DNA of 64,000 nucleotides. It comes from JAOXRU01 sp965247735 (lineage in GTDB: Bacteria; Bacteroidota; Bacteroidia; Flavobacteriales; Flavobacteriaceae). A program made the position numbers and the translations under genes. The notes below the pieces were generated by a model. That model saw only the letters and a list, made by a program, of their open reading frames with translations. It searched no databases and was not told where the DNA came from. The stretch covers positions 2,604,001 through 2,668,000 of the forward strand of contig CBDFHN010000002.1 in NCBI GenBank assembly GCA_965247735.1, in the 5' to 3' direction. Below, piece after piece: positions 25,949 to 34,405 of this stretch; positions within the stretch are counted from its first letter, which is position 1, and every line of letters starts with the position of its first letter.

Positions 25949-26392
25949 ATGGACACTTTTTTTCATCATTTATATGATTATAATTTTTTCTGCAATAAAT
26001 CACTGATTGATAAATGTTTGACAGAAAAAACAATATCAAAAAAGACAGCTTCGCTTTTTAGTCATATTTTAAATGCACATCATATTTGGAATATGAGAAT
26101 TTTAGAAACACCTGTACAATACAAAATATGGCAAGTTCATGATGTTGAACAATGGGAGGCTATTCATTATGAAAACCAACGCACAACTTTTGAAATTATC
26201 AATAACGCAGATGATCTGGAAAAAAGGGTGGAATACATAAACTTTAAAAAACGTCAGTACTCAAATACGCTTCAAGAAATCTTATTTCATGTCATCAATC
26301 ATTCTACCCATGAAAGAGCGAAAATTACAGTTGATTTCAGGCTTAGTAATATTGAACCGTTAGCATTAGATTATATCTTTTACAAACGGTAA
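25949..26392 (+). CDS. DinB/YfiT-like protein
   Basis: A 147-residue predicted four-helix bundle. Histidines typical of the metal-binding site appear in SHILNAHHIWNMRI (~39-52) and HVINHSTHERAKI (~115-127), the last with the conserved HxxxHRxxI-like spacing. It is related in fold to the DinB protein at 5560-6033, though the sequences are clearly different. The 3' end is 2 bp from the convergent PepSY gene. The activity of this group (thiol transfer, hydrolase or other) is unknown. Confidence 0.8.
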   Translation: MDTFFHHLYDYNFFCNKSLIDKCLTEKTISKKTASLFSHILNAHHIWNMRILETPVQYKIWQVHDVEQWEAIHYENQRTTFEIINNADDLEKRVEYINFKKRQYSNTLQEILFHVINHSTHERAKITVDFRLSNIEPLALDYIFYKR

Positions 26393-26393
26393 A

Positions 26394-27677
26394 CTACCCT
26401 TTAACACTTTTTCCTATTCGATATACAAACAGATAATAGGTTAAGAATATTAGCAGACTCCAAGTTAAACTAATTACAACAATTGCGGTTGTTGAAGCAT
26501 TGTATCTTGAAATCAATTTTACATACATAAAATACAACATTGCTCCATAAATTGCCCAATTTATATATTTCCAAATACCAATAACTTTCTTTTTTACTTT
26601 TCTTCTTCGTGATGCTTCTCGCTTTAATGTGATCCAAATACCACTTAAAATTAAAGAAGATATTCCTAAGCCCATTACAAACCAGATAAACTTTGTAACT
26701 AGTCCTCCCCAGTTTCCATAATGTAATGGATCGGCAATATCATTAATCCACATTACTATATTTATATCTTCTGCACGTTGTACATAGATTGGTTCAAAAG
26801 TTTTTGCATTAAGATATACTCTATTAGCTCGTTCTCTAACTAATGGCACATGAGATTTACCTCTCATATATATAATACCATCACTCCCATCTGGAGGTGA
26901 AATTCCCCCAACAATTAATGTTGGAATCTCCTCTTTTGCTTTAGCAATTGCTTTATCATAATCCACATCGTAGCTATGTTGTTCGTCAGATTCTGCTAAC
27001 ACAACCTCAGGAACATTAGGATCTACCATATCATCTACGCCTGCTACATTTGCTCTTTCTACAAAATACCATATTCCTGTTATAGAAAACAACAACGAAA
27101 AAGGAACAGACCATAAACCAACTAAACGATGTAGGCTTTTAAAAAAAGGGACCGTTCCCTTACCTACTTGTAATAGAAACAGCTTCCTCCACCATTTTTT
27201 ATAAAAAAACAATGCAGTTACCAGTGATACTAGCAATACAAATCCAAAAAACAATACTGTATAATTTCCTACTTGAAAAGGAATGAATAAAAAGTAATGC
27301 AAATCTCTAAAAAAACGCTGAATTGTTATATTGGCATTTCCTTGTACTTCTCCAGTATATCTGTTTGCAAAAACATAAGTTTGTTTCTCATTTTCTTCTA
27401 CATATACAATATCACATAGATAAGACTCATCTGCTTTCATCCAATAGGTGATAGTTCCATTGGGATACTTTTTTTTAATATTGGAAACAATTAAGTTTCT
27501 TGAAGCTAGTTCCTTAGTTGGTGTAGCTCTTATTTCTGGAATAAACAGCCAATCCATCTCATGACTAAAAACTGCTAGTGTACCAGAAAAGCATACTATA
27601 AAAAATAGTATGCTTAGCTTAACACCAATCCAAAGGTGAATTTTGTAAAATAATTTTTTATTAATTTTTAACTTCAT
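26394..27677 (-). CDS. PepSY-associated transmembrane protein (iron-uptake accessory)
   Basis: A 427-residue inner-membrane protein with four or more helices: KIHLWIGVKLSILFFIVCFSG (~12-32), ~135-158, ~185-205 and ~325-350, followed by ~375-420. PepSY-like domains sit between them in the periplasm (YLCDIVYVEENEKQTYVFANRYTGEV). HLW and SLHRLVGLW histidines resemble those of PiuB-type reductases. Family members accompany siderophore receptors and may reduce ferric siderophores. It lies 112 bp downstream of the siderophore receptor on the same strand, consistent with such a pair. Confidence 0.88.
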   Translation of the reverse strand: MKLKINKKLFYKIHLWIGVKLSILFFIVCFSGTLAVFSHEMDWLFIPEIRATPTKELASRNLIVSNIKKKYPNGTITYWMKADESYLCDIVYVEENEKQTYVFANRYTGEVQGNANITIQRFFRDLHYFLFIPFQVGNYTVLFFGFVLLVSLVTALFFYKKWWRKLFLLQVGKGTVPFFKSLHRLVGLWSVPFSLLFSITGIWYFVERANVAGVDDMVDPNVPEVVLAESDEQHSYDVDYDKAIAKAKEEIPTLIVGGISPPDGSDGIIYMRGKSHVPLVRERANRVYLNAKTFEPIYVQRAEDINIVMWINDIADPLHYGNWGGLVTKFIWFVMGLGISSLILSGIWITLKREASRRRKVKKKVIGIWKYINWAIYGAMLYFMYVKLISRYNASTTAIVVISLTWSLLIFLTYYLFVYRIGKSVKG

Positions 27678-27724
27678 TATGTATTAAAACTCACTTTTAA
27701 CAATCAACAATCATACGCCATAGA

Positions 27725-27791
27725 GATGAGGCGTACCTCCAAAACATTTTAATTTTGAGATACACCTCAATTAAATCCTCAATGAGGGATT
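27725..27791. repeat. Cluster of three short GAGG/CCTC palindromes
   Basis: GAGGCGTACCTC, TTGAGATACACCTCAA and CCTCAATGAGG follow each other within 67 bp between the siderophore receptor and the PepSY gene. Each pairs on itself, and alternative pairings between them are possible. Function unknown. Confidence 0.45.
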
Positions 27792-30240
27792 AAAAAGTAT
27801 AACCAACGCTTAATAAATAATTTCTTGGAGCTCCAGGAAACATTCTATGGTAAGAATATCCACCAACCCAATGCGTTTTATTAAATACATTATTTACTGT
27901 TAATCTCAGTACAAATTTATCTATTTCATAACTAGCTCCTGCATCTGCAACAGTATATGATGGAAATTTAAGTGCCGCTCCATCTGCAGAATTTCTTTCA
28001 GAAACAAAATTTGTTCCAGCATTAAAACTTATACCTTGCAAACCACCATTGGTAATTTTATATTTTGCAAATATCCCACCTTGATGCTTGGGTGCATTTG
28101 GTCTAATTTCATCCTTATTAAAATCAGAATCAGCTGGTGTAGTTAAAAACTTAGCTTCATTATAAGCATAGTTTGCTATAATGCTAAAATTATTATTAAT
28201 TCTACCCATTATATCTATCTCTATACCTTTAGAACCTGTTTCTCCTAATTGTAACATTCTAGAATCGTCATTAGGATCTACAACCAATTCATTTTTTTGC
28301 TTGATGCTGTATATTGCTAAGTTTGCTGCCAATCTATTGTTAAAAAACTCTCCTTTAGCACCAATTTCTACCATTGTTCCTTCCAAAGGATCAAAAGGAC
28401 CATTACTTGCATCTTCAAAATCACTAGCATCTTGTGGTTCAAAACTTTGTGTATAGGTTCCATATACATTAATTGCTTTGTTAAGTTCATAAACCAATCC
28501 CAATCTTGGAATAAATTTGGTATCACTTATTTCTTTTTCATCAGTAGTATTATAGTCTAAGTATTGATTATAGGTATTAAACCTTCCTCCTAATAAAATT
28601 TGCAACTTATTCCACTTTATTTGGTCCTGAATATAATATCCAGTCATGTTATATTTTGTTTCGCCGTATCCTGAACTTCCTAAAATATAATCATTAGGAT
28701 ATGCCAGTCTATAATTTGGTTTTTCTAAATTAAAATGAGGAATATTAGGCTTAGGATTTCCATCTGCATTTAAAATAAACTCGTCTATTTTTGCTGGATC
28801 ATATTTAGCAACGGTACCATCTTTTTTAAGATATGCACTACTACCGCTTGTCCAAATTCTGGCTCCACCCGCGGGTCTAACTTTCTGAGCATAATCAAAA
28901 CCTAATAGTATCTTATGACTTAGCGCTCCAGTTTTGGTTTTATAAACAAAATAGTTGCTTACATTATCTGCTATTCTTTTTTGCTGTCTTGCACTAATAC
29001 GCATTCCCATAAGTGTAGGAATTGCATCTCCTGCAGCATCTAAAGCGTATTTGTTAGATGTTCTATGTTCAAACAAATCTTCTTCGTTTACATAACGCAT
29101 GTATGATGAATTAAACGATAATTTATCGGAAAACTTATGACTTAATGATAAGGTAAAATAATTGGCATCACTCTTATGATAATCATTTGTTGCTCCAATA
29201 GCAAAATTTATAGGAGTATTACCACCACTTTCTAAGCCTGTTTCTGCAGTAGCCCCAAATACTGGTTGCCCTCTATCTAGTTTTCCATTAAAATTCTGAA
29301 TTACCAAATCAAAGTTTATTTTTGTTTTATCGGTTGGTAAAAACGATATTGATGGTGCAATAATGTATGATTTTGTTTCTTGAAGATCTCTAAATGAATC
29401 TGAGTTTTCGTAAGCCATATTTAATCTATACAGCAATGTTTTTGCCTCGTTCATTGCTCCAGTAAAATCTAATGTAGTACGTAAGGTATTAAAACTTCCT
29501 GTAGTAAAACTTATTGCTTTTCTGCTTTCTGCCAAAGGCTTTTTTGTTACCCTGTTCATTGTTCCACCAGGATTTGCATTTCCAAACATTGCAGAAGCTG
29601 GGCCTTTTAAAACTTCAACACGTTCTATATTCGCCAAAATTGGTGTTGGTCCAAATAAGCCAATTGCACGCAATCCATTAATATAGGTTTCTCCTGATCT
29701 AAATCCTCGCATGGAAAAATCGTCATAGAACGAAAATTGGTTCACACCACTTACATTCTTCACCACGTCATTAACTCTAAAGGCCTGCTGATCAGCAAAT
29801 ATCTCTTTGGTAACATAACTTACAGCCTGTGGAATATCCTTAATCTTTGTTGCCGTCTTTGTTGCAGAAAACGTAACATCGTTTTTATAGGTTTTTGCTT
29901 TTCTACCTATGATTTCTACTTCTTGTAATTGTACATTATCTTCCTGAAGTGTACTATTTATAGTAACTGATGCTCCATTGTTAATTTTGACTTCTTTTTC
30001 TTGAGTGATAAAACCCATATAAGAAACTATTAGTGTATAATTCCCGTCTGCTATATTTTCTATTAAATAATTTCCAGATGCATCTGTAATTGTTCCTTTA
30101 TTTTTTGGCTGTAAAACCACTGATGCTCCTTGCAAAGGAATATTAGAAATATCAGTAATGGTTCCACTAAGTTTTCCTTCTTGTGCATAACTACTAAAAC
30201 TTAATAATAGTACAGCAATAAATATTTTAATGATTCTCAT
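27790..30240 (-). CDS. TonB-dependent siderophore receptor with N-terminal regulatory-like domain
   Basis: An 816-residue outer-membrane receptor. A signal peptide (1-19, SFSSYAQE) is followed by a carboxypeptidase-regulatory-like domain (~22-100, GTITDISNIPLQGASVV), a plug (~118-225, IPQAVSYVTKEIFADQQ and RIEVLKGPASAMFGNANPGG) and a 22-strand barrel ending in RNYLLSVGYTF. PQAVSYVTKE and the plug pattern match ferric hydroxamate/catecholate siderophore receptors of the FhuA/FhuE class. It probably imports an Fe(III)-siderophore with the PepSY protein acting downstream. A Fur-like dyad and an exact -7 element lie upstream. Confidence 0.94.
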   Translation of the reverse strand: MRIIKIFIAVLLLSFSSYAQEGKLSGTITDISNIPLQGASVVLQPKNKGTITDASGNYLIENIADGNYTLIVSYMGFITQEKEVKINNGASVTINSTLQEDNVQLQEVEIIGRKAKTYKNDVTFSATKTATKIKDIPQAVSYVTKEIFADQQAFRVNDVVKNVSGVNQFSFYDDFSMRGFRSGETYINGLRAIGLFGPTPILANIERVEVLKGPASAMFGNANPGGTMNRVTKKPLAESRKAISFTTGSFNTLRTTLDFTGAMNEAKTLLYRLNMAYENSDSFRDLQETKSYIIAPSISFLPTDKTKINFDLVIQNFNGKLDRGQPVFGATAETGLESGGNTPINFAIGATNDYHKSDANYFTLSLSHKFSDKLSFNSSYMRYVNEEDLFEHRTSNKYALDAAGDAIPTLMGMRISARQQKRIADNVSNYFVYKTKTGALSHKILLGFDYAQKVRPAGGARIWTSGSSAYLKKDGTVAKYDPAKIDEFILNADGNPKPNIPHFNLEKPNYRLAYPNDYILGSSGYGETKYNMTGYYIQDQIKWNKLQILLGGRFNTYNQYLDYNTTDEKEISDTKFIPRLGLVYELNKAINVYGTYTQSFEPQDASDFEDASNGPFDPLEGTMVEIGAKGEFFNNRLAANLAIYSIKQKNELVVDPNDDSRMLQLGETGSKGIEIDIMGRINNNFSIIANYAYNEAKFLTTPADSDFNKDEIRPNAPKHQGGIFAKYKITNGGLQGISFNAGTNFVSERNSADGAALKFPSYTVADAGASYEIDKFVLRLTVNNVFNKTHWVGGYSYHRMFPGAPRNYLLSVGYTF

Positions 30241-30269
30241 TTGTTATGTCATTGTATAGTTTAGAATCG

Positions 30270-30277
30270 CAAATGTA
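30270..30277 (-). promoter_or_regulatory. -7 promoter element of the siderophore receptor gene
   Basis: TACATTTG on the minus strand exactly matches TAnnTTTG, 30 bp before the ATG. The Fur-like dyad at 30284-30308 sits immediately upstream in the spacer and -33 zone. Confidence 0.55.
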
Positions 30278-30283
30278 TTTATT

Positions 30284-30308
30284 TTTATTTATAATGAATT
30301 AAAATAAA
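30284..30308. promoter_or_regulatory. Fur-like 25-bp imperfect dyad
   Basis: TTTATTTATAAT-G-AATTAAAATAAA pairs at 9 of 12 positions around a central G and overlaps the receptor promoter. The size and AT-rich inverted structure fit an iron-responsive operator, but the match to the Fur consensus is only loose. Confidence 0.4.
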
Positions 30309-30420
30309 GAACTATTACTTTTTAACATTCAACAAATATTTGTCGAAAATAAGCCAGTACTTATCAAGTATATCGGCAACTATGTCGATTAAAAAAAATA
30401 GGTTGTAACATTTCATTTTG

Positions 30421-30428
30421 TACCTTCG
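30421..30428 (+). promoter_or_regulatory. -7-like promoter element of yicC
   Basis: TACCTTCG differs by one base from TAnnTTTG and lies 24 bp before the ATG; a TTG occurs at 30403-30405, a little close to be an ideal -33 element. Confidence 0.35.
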
Positions 30429-30451
30429 CATAACTTTTTTAAGTTCTATAT

Positions 30452-31312
30452 ATGATAAAATCTATGACCGGTTTTGGGAAGAATGTAATTCAGCTTCCTA
30501 CCAAAAAAATAACAGTTGAGCTAAAATCTCTAAATAGCAAAAGTTTAGATCTAAACGCAAGAGTTCCTTCTATTTATAAAAGCAAGGAGTTGAAAATGAG
30601 AAAAATTATAGCTGATAAACTTGTTAGAGGTAAGATAGATTTTGGTTTATACGTTGAAATTACTGGAGAAGAAACTACAACTAAAGTTAATGCAAGCGTT
30701 GTAAAAGACTATATGCAACAGTTAAAAACGATAGCCAATTCAGGTGATAATATAAAGTTGCTAGAAATGGCATTACGTATGCCTGATGCATTAAAAACAG
30801 AACGTGACGAAGTTGATGAAAACGAGTATTTAGAAATTGAAAAGGCTTTAAAAGCTGCATTAATAGATATCGATACCTTTAGGACCGAAGAGGCTGAAGT
30901 TTTAGAAAAAGATTTTTTATTGCGTATCACAAATATTACAGCACTTTTAGAGGATGTAAAAACCATAGATTCAGAAAGAACAGTAGCTATTAGAGAACGT
31001 TTGGAGAAAGCTGTTGCTGATCTAAAAGTACAAAAAGATGAAAATAGATTTGAACAAGAACTAATTTTCTATCTGGAGAAATATGATATTACTGAAGAAA
31101 AAGTGAGGCTTGCAAACCACTTAGAATACTTTTCAAAAACAATAGCTACCAATGAATCTAATGGTAAAAAGCTAGCTTTTATCTGCCAAGAAATTGGTAG
31201 AGAGATCAATACTATTGGTTCAAAGGCTAATTTTGCTCCTATGCAACAAATGGTGGTGCAGATGAAAGATGAATTGGAAAAAATAAAAGAGCAATTGCTA
31301 AACGTACTCTAA
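30452..31312 (+). CDS. yicC: YicC-family endoribonuclease
   Basis: A 286-residue cytoplasmic protein with the signature N-terminus MIKSMTGFGK and the C-terminal QEIGREINTIGSKAN. YicC-family proteins are stress-linked endoribonucleases; the N-terminal domain and the C-terminal DUF1732 region (~200-286) are both present at normal length. Its stop codon overlaps the gmk start by one base (TAATG), so the two are translationally coupled; yicC-gmk linkage is seen widely in bacteria. A long coiled-coil-like central segment (~95-200) is visible. Confidence 0.95.
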   Translation: MIKSMTGFGKNVIQLPTKKITVELKSLNSKSLDLNARVPSIYKSKELKMRKIIADKLVRGKIDFGLYVEITGEETTTKVNASVVKDYMQQLKTIANSGDNIKLLEMALRMPDALKTERDEVDENEYLEIEKALKAALIDIDTFRTEEAEVLEKDFLLRITNITALLEDVKTIDSERTVAIRERLEKAVADLKVQKDENRFEQELIFYLEKYDITEEKVRLANHLEYFSKTIATNESNGKKLAFICQEIGREINTIGSKANFAPMQQMVVQMKDELEKIKEQLLNVL

Positions 31313-31893
31313 TGCAAAAAGGAAAACTTATCATTTTTTCTGCGCCATCTGGATCTGGAAAAACAACAATAGTTAGGCATTTACTCGCTCAAGAAAAGCT
31401 CAATTTAGAATTCTCTATATCTGCAACTTCAAGAGCAGCTAGAGGAGATGAAAAACATAACGAAAACTATTATTTTATTTCACTTTCGGATTTTAAAAGT
31501 CATATTAAAAATGGTGACTTTTTAGAATGGGAAGAAGTCTATAGAGACAATTTTTACGGAACTCTTAATAGCGAAATAGAGCGCATATGGGCATTAGGTA
31601 AAAATGTTATTTTTGATATTGATGTTGTTGGTGGATTGCGAATTAAGAAAAAATATCCTGATAGAACTTTAGCCGTTTTTGTAAAACCACCTAGTGTAGA
31701 TGAGCTAAAAAGAAGGCTTAAAAGGCGGAAAACGGAAAGCGATGACAAGATAAACATGAGAATTGCTAAAGCCTCGGTAGAGCTTGCTACAGCTCCACAA
31801 TTTGATACTGTTATTAAAAACGATATCTTGGAAAATGCCCTAGATGAAGCCTACAACTTAGTTGCAGATTTTGTTGAAGCACCTAAAAAATAG
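31312..31893 (+). CDS. gmk: Guanylate kinase
   Basis: A 193-residue cytoplasmic enzyme that phosphorylates GMP to GDP with ATP. The P-loop SAPSGSGKTTI (~10-20), GMP-binding SATSRAARGDEKHNENYYFIS (~38-58), EWEEVYRDNFYGT and the lid segment LKRRLKRRKTESDDKINMRI are present. It overlaps yicC by one base. It is followed by 134 bp with nested inverted repeats before nadD, so the three genes may form one operon with internal regulation. Confidence 0.97.
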   Translation: MQKGKLIIFSAPSGSGKTTIVRHLLAQEKLNLEFSISATSRAARGDEKHNENYYFISLSDFKSHIKNGDFLEWEEVYRDNFYGTLNSEIERIWALGKNVIFDIDVVGGLRIKKKYPDRTLAVFVKPPSVDELKRRLKRRKTESDDKINMRIAKASVELATAPQFDTVIKNDILENALDEAYNLVADFVEAPKK

Positions 31894-31902
31894 ATTCAGT
31901 TC

Positions 31903-31960
31903 TTCTCAGAATATACTCTTAGATTTATAAAACATATCTAAAAAACTTATCTCCTGAGAA
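31903..31960 (+). other. Nested inverted repeats between gmk and nadD
   Basis: Outer arms TTCTCAG/CTGAGAA (31903-31909, 31954-31960) enclose inner arms TTAGAT/ATCTAA (31919-31924, 31936-31941). The inner stem is followed by AAAA but not by a T tract. It may fold as a structured spacer in the mRNA. Confidence 0.4.
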
Positions 31961-31997
31961 AAAACATTCTGATAATCATTAATTACAAACTATAACT

Positions 31998-32027
31998 GTC
32001 CGTTAAAAAAACAGTAAATATAAGCAG
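31998..32027 (+). repeat. Partial match to the dispersed leader repeat, upstream of nadD
   Basis: A GTTAAAAAAACAGTAAATAT segment followed by AAGCAGATGAAA resembles the 3' end of the repeat units at 39227-39407 (GTTAAAAAACAATAAATATA, then a start codon ATGAAA). Only the terminal ~35 bp match, so it may be convergent sequence. Confidence 0.35.
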
Positions 32028-32612
32028 ATGAAAAAAATAGGGCTGTATTTTGGAACTTTTAACCCCATCCATATTGGTCATTTAACCATTGCCAATCATA
32101 TGGTGGAATTTTCTGATTTGGATGAAATATGGATGGTGGTAACACCACATAATCCTTTTAAGAAAAAAAGTAGCCTTTTAGACAATCAACATCGCTATAA
32201 TATGGTTTATGAAGCTACTAAAGATTATCCAAAAATAAAACCTAGTGACATAGAGTTTAAATTACCGCAACCAAACTACACTATAAATACATTGGCTCAT
32301 CTAGAAGAAAAATACGATGATAATTATCGTTTTTCATTAATTATGGGTGAAGACAATCTAAAAGGTTTTCATAAATGGAAAAACTATGATGTTATTTTAG
32401 AAAACTATTCTATTTATGTCTATCCAAGAATTTCTGAAGGAGTTATTGATCATCAATTTAAAAATCATAACAAAATAGAACAAGTTGCTGCTCCAATAAT
32501 GGAAATTTCTTCAACTTTTATAAGAAAAAATATTTTGGCTGGAAAAAACATAATGCCCTTACTTCCAGCAGCTGTTTGGAAATATATTGATGAAATGAAT
32601 TTCTATCGATAA
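32028..32612 (+). CDS. nadD: Nicotinate-nucleotide adenylyltransferase
   Basis: A 194-residue nucleotidyltransferase of NAD synthesis, joining ATP and nicotinate mononucleotide to deamido-NAD. The N-terminal YFGTFNPIHIGHLTIANHM contains the HxGH ATP motif (HIGH, about residues 16-19), and the C-terminal EISSTFIRKNILAGKN is the ISSTxIR signature. The length is standard. It follows gmk on the same strand. Confidence 0.96.
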   Translation: MKKIGLYFGTFNPIHIGHLTIANHMVEFSDLDEIWMVVTPHNPFKKKSSLLDNQHRYNMVYEATKDYPKIKPSDIEFKLPQPNYTINTLAHLEEKYDDNYRFSLIMGEDNLKGFHKWKNYDVILENYSIYVYPRISEGVIDHQFKNHNKIEQVAAPIMEISSTFIRKNILAGKNIMPLLPAAVWKYIDEMNFYR

Positions 32613-32680
32613 GTAAAAAAATAGTCGTTTTTAGCATAAAATCACTTTTTATTGCGCCCTAAACGTTAAAAAAGACATAT

Positions 32681-32710
32681 ATTAGTCTAGTTTTTAAATC
32701 ATTGACTAAT
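32681..32710 (+). promoter_or_regulatory. Inverted repeat ATTAGTC-N16-GACTAAT directly before ompA-like gene
   Basis: Perfect 7-bp arms end 1 bp before the ATG at 32712. In mRNA the hairpin would contain or shield the ribosome-binding region; as DNA it could be an operator. Confidence 0.4.
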
Positions 32711-32711
32711 C

Positions 32712-33581
32712 ATGGGAAAGAAAATACTTTACCTTATTATTATCCTAACTTCAATATCGTTAGGCACATATGCACTCTGGAATCATATTTTTGAGCTTAA
32801 AAAAAGTGCAATTCCAATAAAAAAATCCGAAAATCCTTTAACATTTAGGACTACAAATGGAGATTTTCATTTCAGCTCGGATAAAAATTTTTCTTTTCCT
32901 AATTCTGATTATAATTTAATTACTCCTATTGCAGATACTATTGAATTAGGCATTCAGAAACTAGGAAAATACCTTAGCAACAACCCCGATAAACAGATCA
33001 ATATTTTAGGTCAATATACACTAGGTGAAACCAACTCATCCGCTTTTCCTGATTTAGGACTAGCAAGAGCCAATACGATCAAAAACTATTTTACATCTCA
33101 AGGTATTCCATCACAACAAATTGGTACTTTTGGTTCTCTTACAGACACGCTTAATATTAGCAATGGAAATGCTGTTGGCGCACAACGTTTTGTAATAGCA
33201 GCAAATGATAATCAGAGTTTTGACGAATTAAAAGCCAAATTACAGGCAGAGCCGCTAATCGTATATTTTGAAACTGGAGAAAGTAAAATTAATCTAAGTG
33301 ATGAACAGCGCCAAAAAATAGCCAATATTTCTAAATATCTAGATAATGTAACTGAAGCCAGCTGCATTATTACAGGACATAGTGACAATACTGGAAACAA
33401 AAATAAAAACATTGAATTAGGATTGGACAGGGCAGATTTTGTAAGAGCATATTTGGTTGAAAACGGAATTCCAACAGAACGCATTACTACCGATTCTAAA
33501 GGCCCTGATGAGCCTATAACTTCTAATGCCACAGCAGAAGGAAGAGCAAAAAATAGACGAACCGAAATAACTATTAATTAA
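32712..33581 (+). CDS. OmpA-family protein with two OmpA-like domains
   Basis: A 289-residue envelope protein. A signal-anchor segment (4-25, KKILYLIIILTSISLGTYA) precedes a degenerate OmpA-like domain (~75-160) and a canonical one (~180-289) with YFETGESKINLSDEQ, ITGHSDNTGNKNKNIELGLDRA and GRAKNRRTEITI. The second has the conserved Asp and Arg that bind the meso-DAP peptide of peptidoglycan; the first looks less complete. It probably tethers the inner membrane or periplasmic complexes to peptidoglycan. It lies 11 bp from the following gene, and a terminator ends the pair. Confidence 0.88.
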   Translation: MGKKILYLIIILTSISLGTYALWNHIFELKKSAIPIKKSENPLTFRTTNGDFHFSSDKNFSFPNSDYNLITPIADTIELGIQKLGKYLSNNPDKQINILGQYTLGETNSSAFPDLGLARANTIKNYFTSQGIPSQQIGTFGSLTDTLNISNGNAVGAQRFVIAANDNQSFDELKAKLQAEPLIVYFETGESKINLSDEQRQKIANISKYLDNVTEASCIITGHSDNTGNKNKNIELGLDRADFVRAYLVENGIPTERITTDSKGPDEPITSNATAEGRAKNRRTEITIN

Positions 33582-33592
33582 AAAACAATCAG

Positions 33593-34255
33593 ATGGATAT
33601 TAATTGGTACTTATTAATCCCAATAGCGGTAGGACTTATTTGTGCAAGAGTGGGGTATCTTTGGGGAAAACATTCTGCAACCCTAAAATGGGAAGAAAAA
33701 TATGAAGCCCTTGAAAAAGAGCTTAATAAATGTAATGCGAGTTTGGCAGACAAAACAACCAAGGCGGCCAAAGCAAATATTGATTGGGAAAACAAATACA
33801 ATGCTCTAGAAGCAGAGTTAAAAGCATTACCAAAAGAATCCGCAGCAGAAATTGTAAAATTAACAAGAGCTAAAAGAGAAAAAGGCAATACAATGCCTGA
33901 TAAATTGATTTCTAACATAAGCTCCTCAGCAATCAATAGCGATACTATATTACTTTCTTTTGATGCAACATTAGCAAAAACGGCAATGGGCAAACGTATT
34001 AAAGAAAATGACCTGACTGTAGTAGAAGGCATTGGGCCTAAAATTGAAGAACTCTTTAATGCGGAAGATATTAACACATGGAAAAAACTATCAGAAACAA
34101 AAACTCCAAGGCTTCGTAAAATATTAGAGGCTGCTGGTTCCCGTTATAAAATGCATGATCCAGGTTCCTGGCCCAAACAAGCTAAAATGGCCTATGCTGG
34201 AAAATGGAAAAAACTAAAAGAGTGGCAAGATATTCATGACAAAGGCAAAGAATAA
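33593..34255 (+). CDS. Membrane-anchored coiled-coil protein with helix-hairpin-helix-like C-terminus
   Basis: A 220-residue protein. An N-terminal hydrophobic segment (4-20, WYLLIPIAVGLICARVG) is followed by a charged helical, coiled-coil-like region (~30-90). The C-terminal ~85 residues begin DLTVVEGIGPKIEELF, the signature of the helix-hairpin-helix type fold found in DUF4332-like and ribosomal-protein-L21-associated proteins. That fold usually contacts DNA or RNA, so its pairing with an OmpA-type peptidoglycan-binding neighbour is unusual. The two genes are separated by 11 bp. The substrate and cellular role are unknown. Confidence 0.8.
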   Translation: MDINWYLLIPIAVGLICARVGYLWGKHSATLKWEEKYEALEKELNKCNASLADKTTKAAKANIDWENKYNALEAELKALPKESAAEIVKLTRAKREKGNTMPDKLISNISSSAINSDTILLSFDATLAKTAMGKRIKENDLTVVEGIGPKIEELFNAEDINTWKKLSETKTPRLRKILEAAGSRYKMHDPGSWPKQAKMAYAGKWKKLKEWQDIHDKGKE

Positions 34256-34276
34256 TTGATAAAGAAAAATGTGATT

Positions 34277-34318
34277 AAAAAGCAAGATTCCTTAAATGGC
34301 TGTCTTGCTTTTTTTTCT
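34277..34318 (+). terminator. Intrinsic terminator after the OmpA-HhH operon
   Basis: Arms AAAGCAAGA and TCTTGCTTT enclose a 15-nt loop and are followed by a run of eight T. It lies about 22 bp after the stop codon. Confidence 0.85.
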
Positions 34319-34405
34319 TAAAAATGATTCGTTTTTTTATGCCTAAGCAATAGCAATTTGTATCTTTACAAAAACCATTATTACCAATTAAAAACAATTG
34401 CTAAT

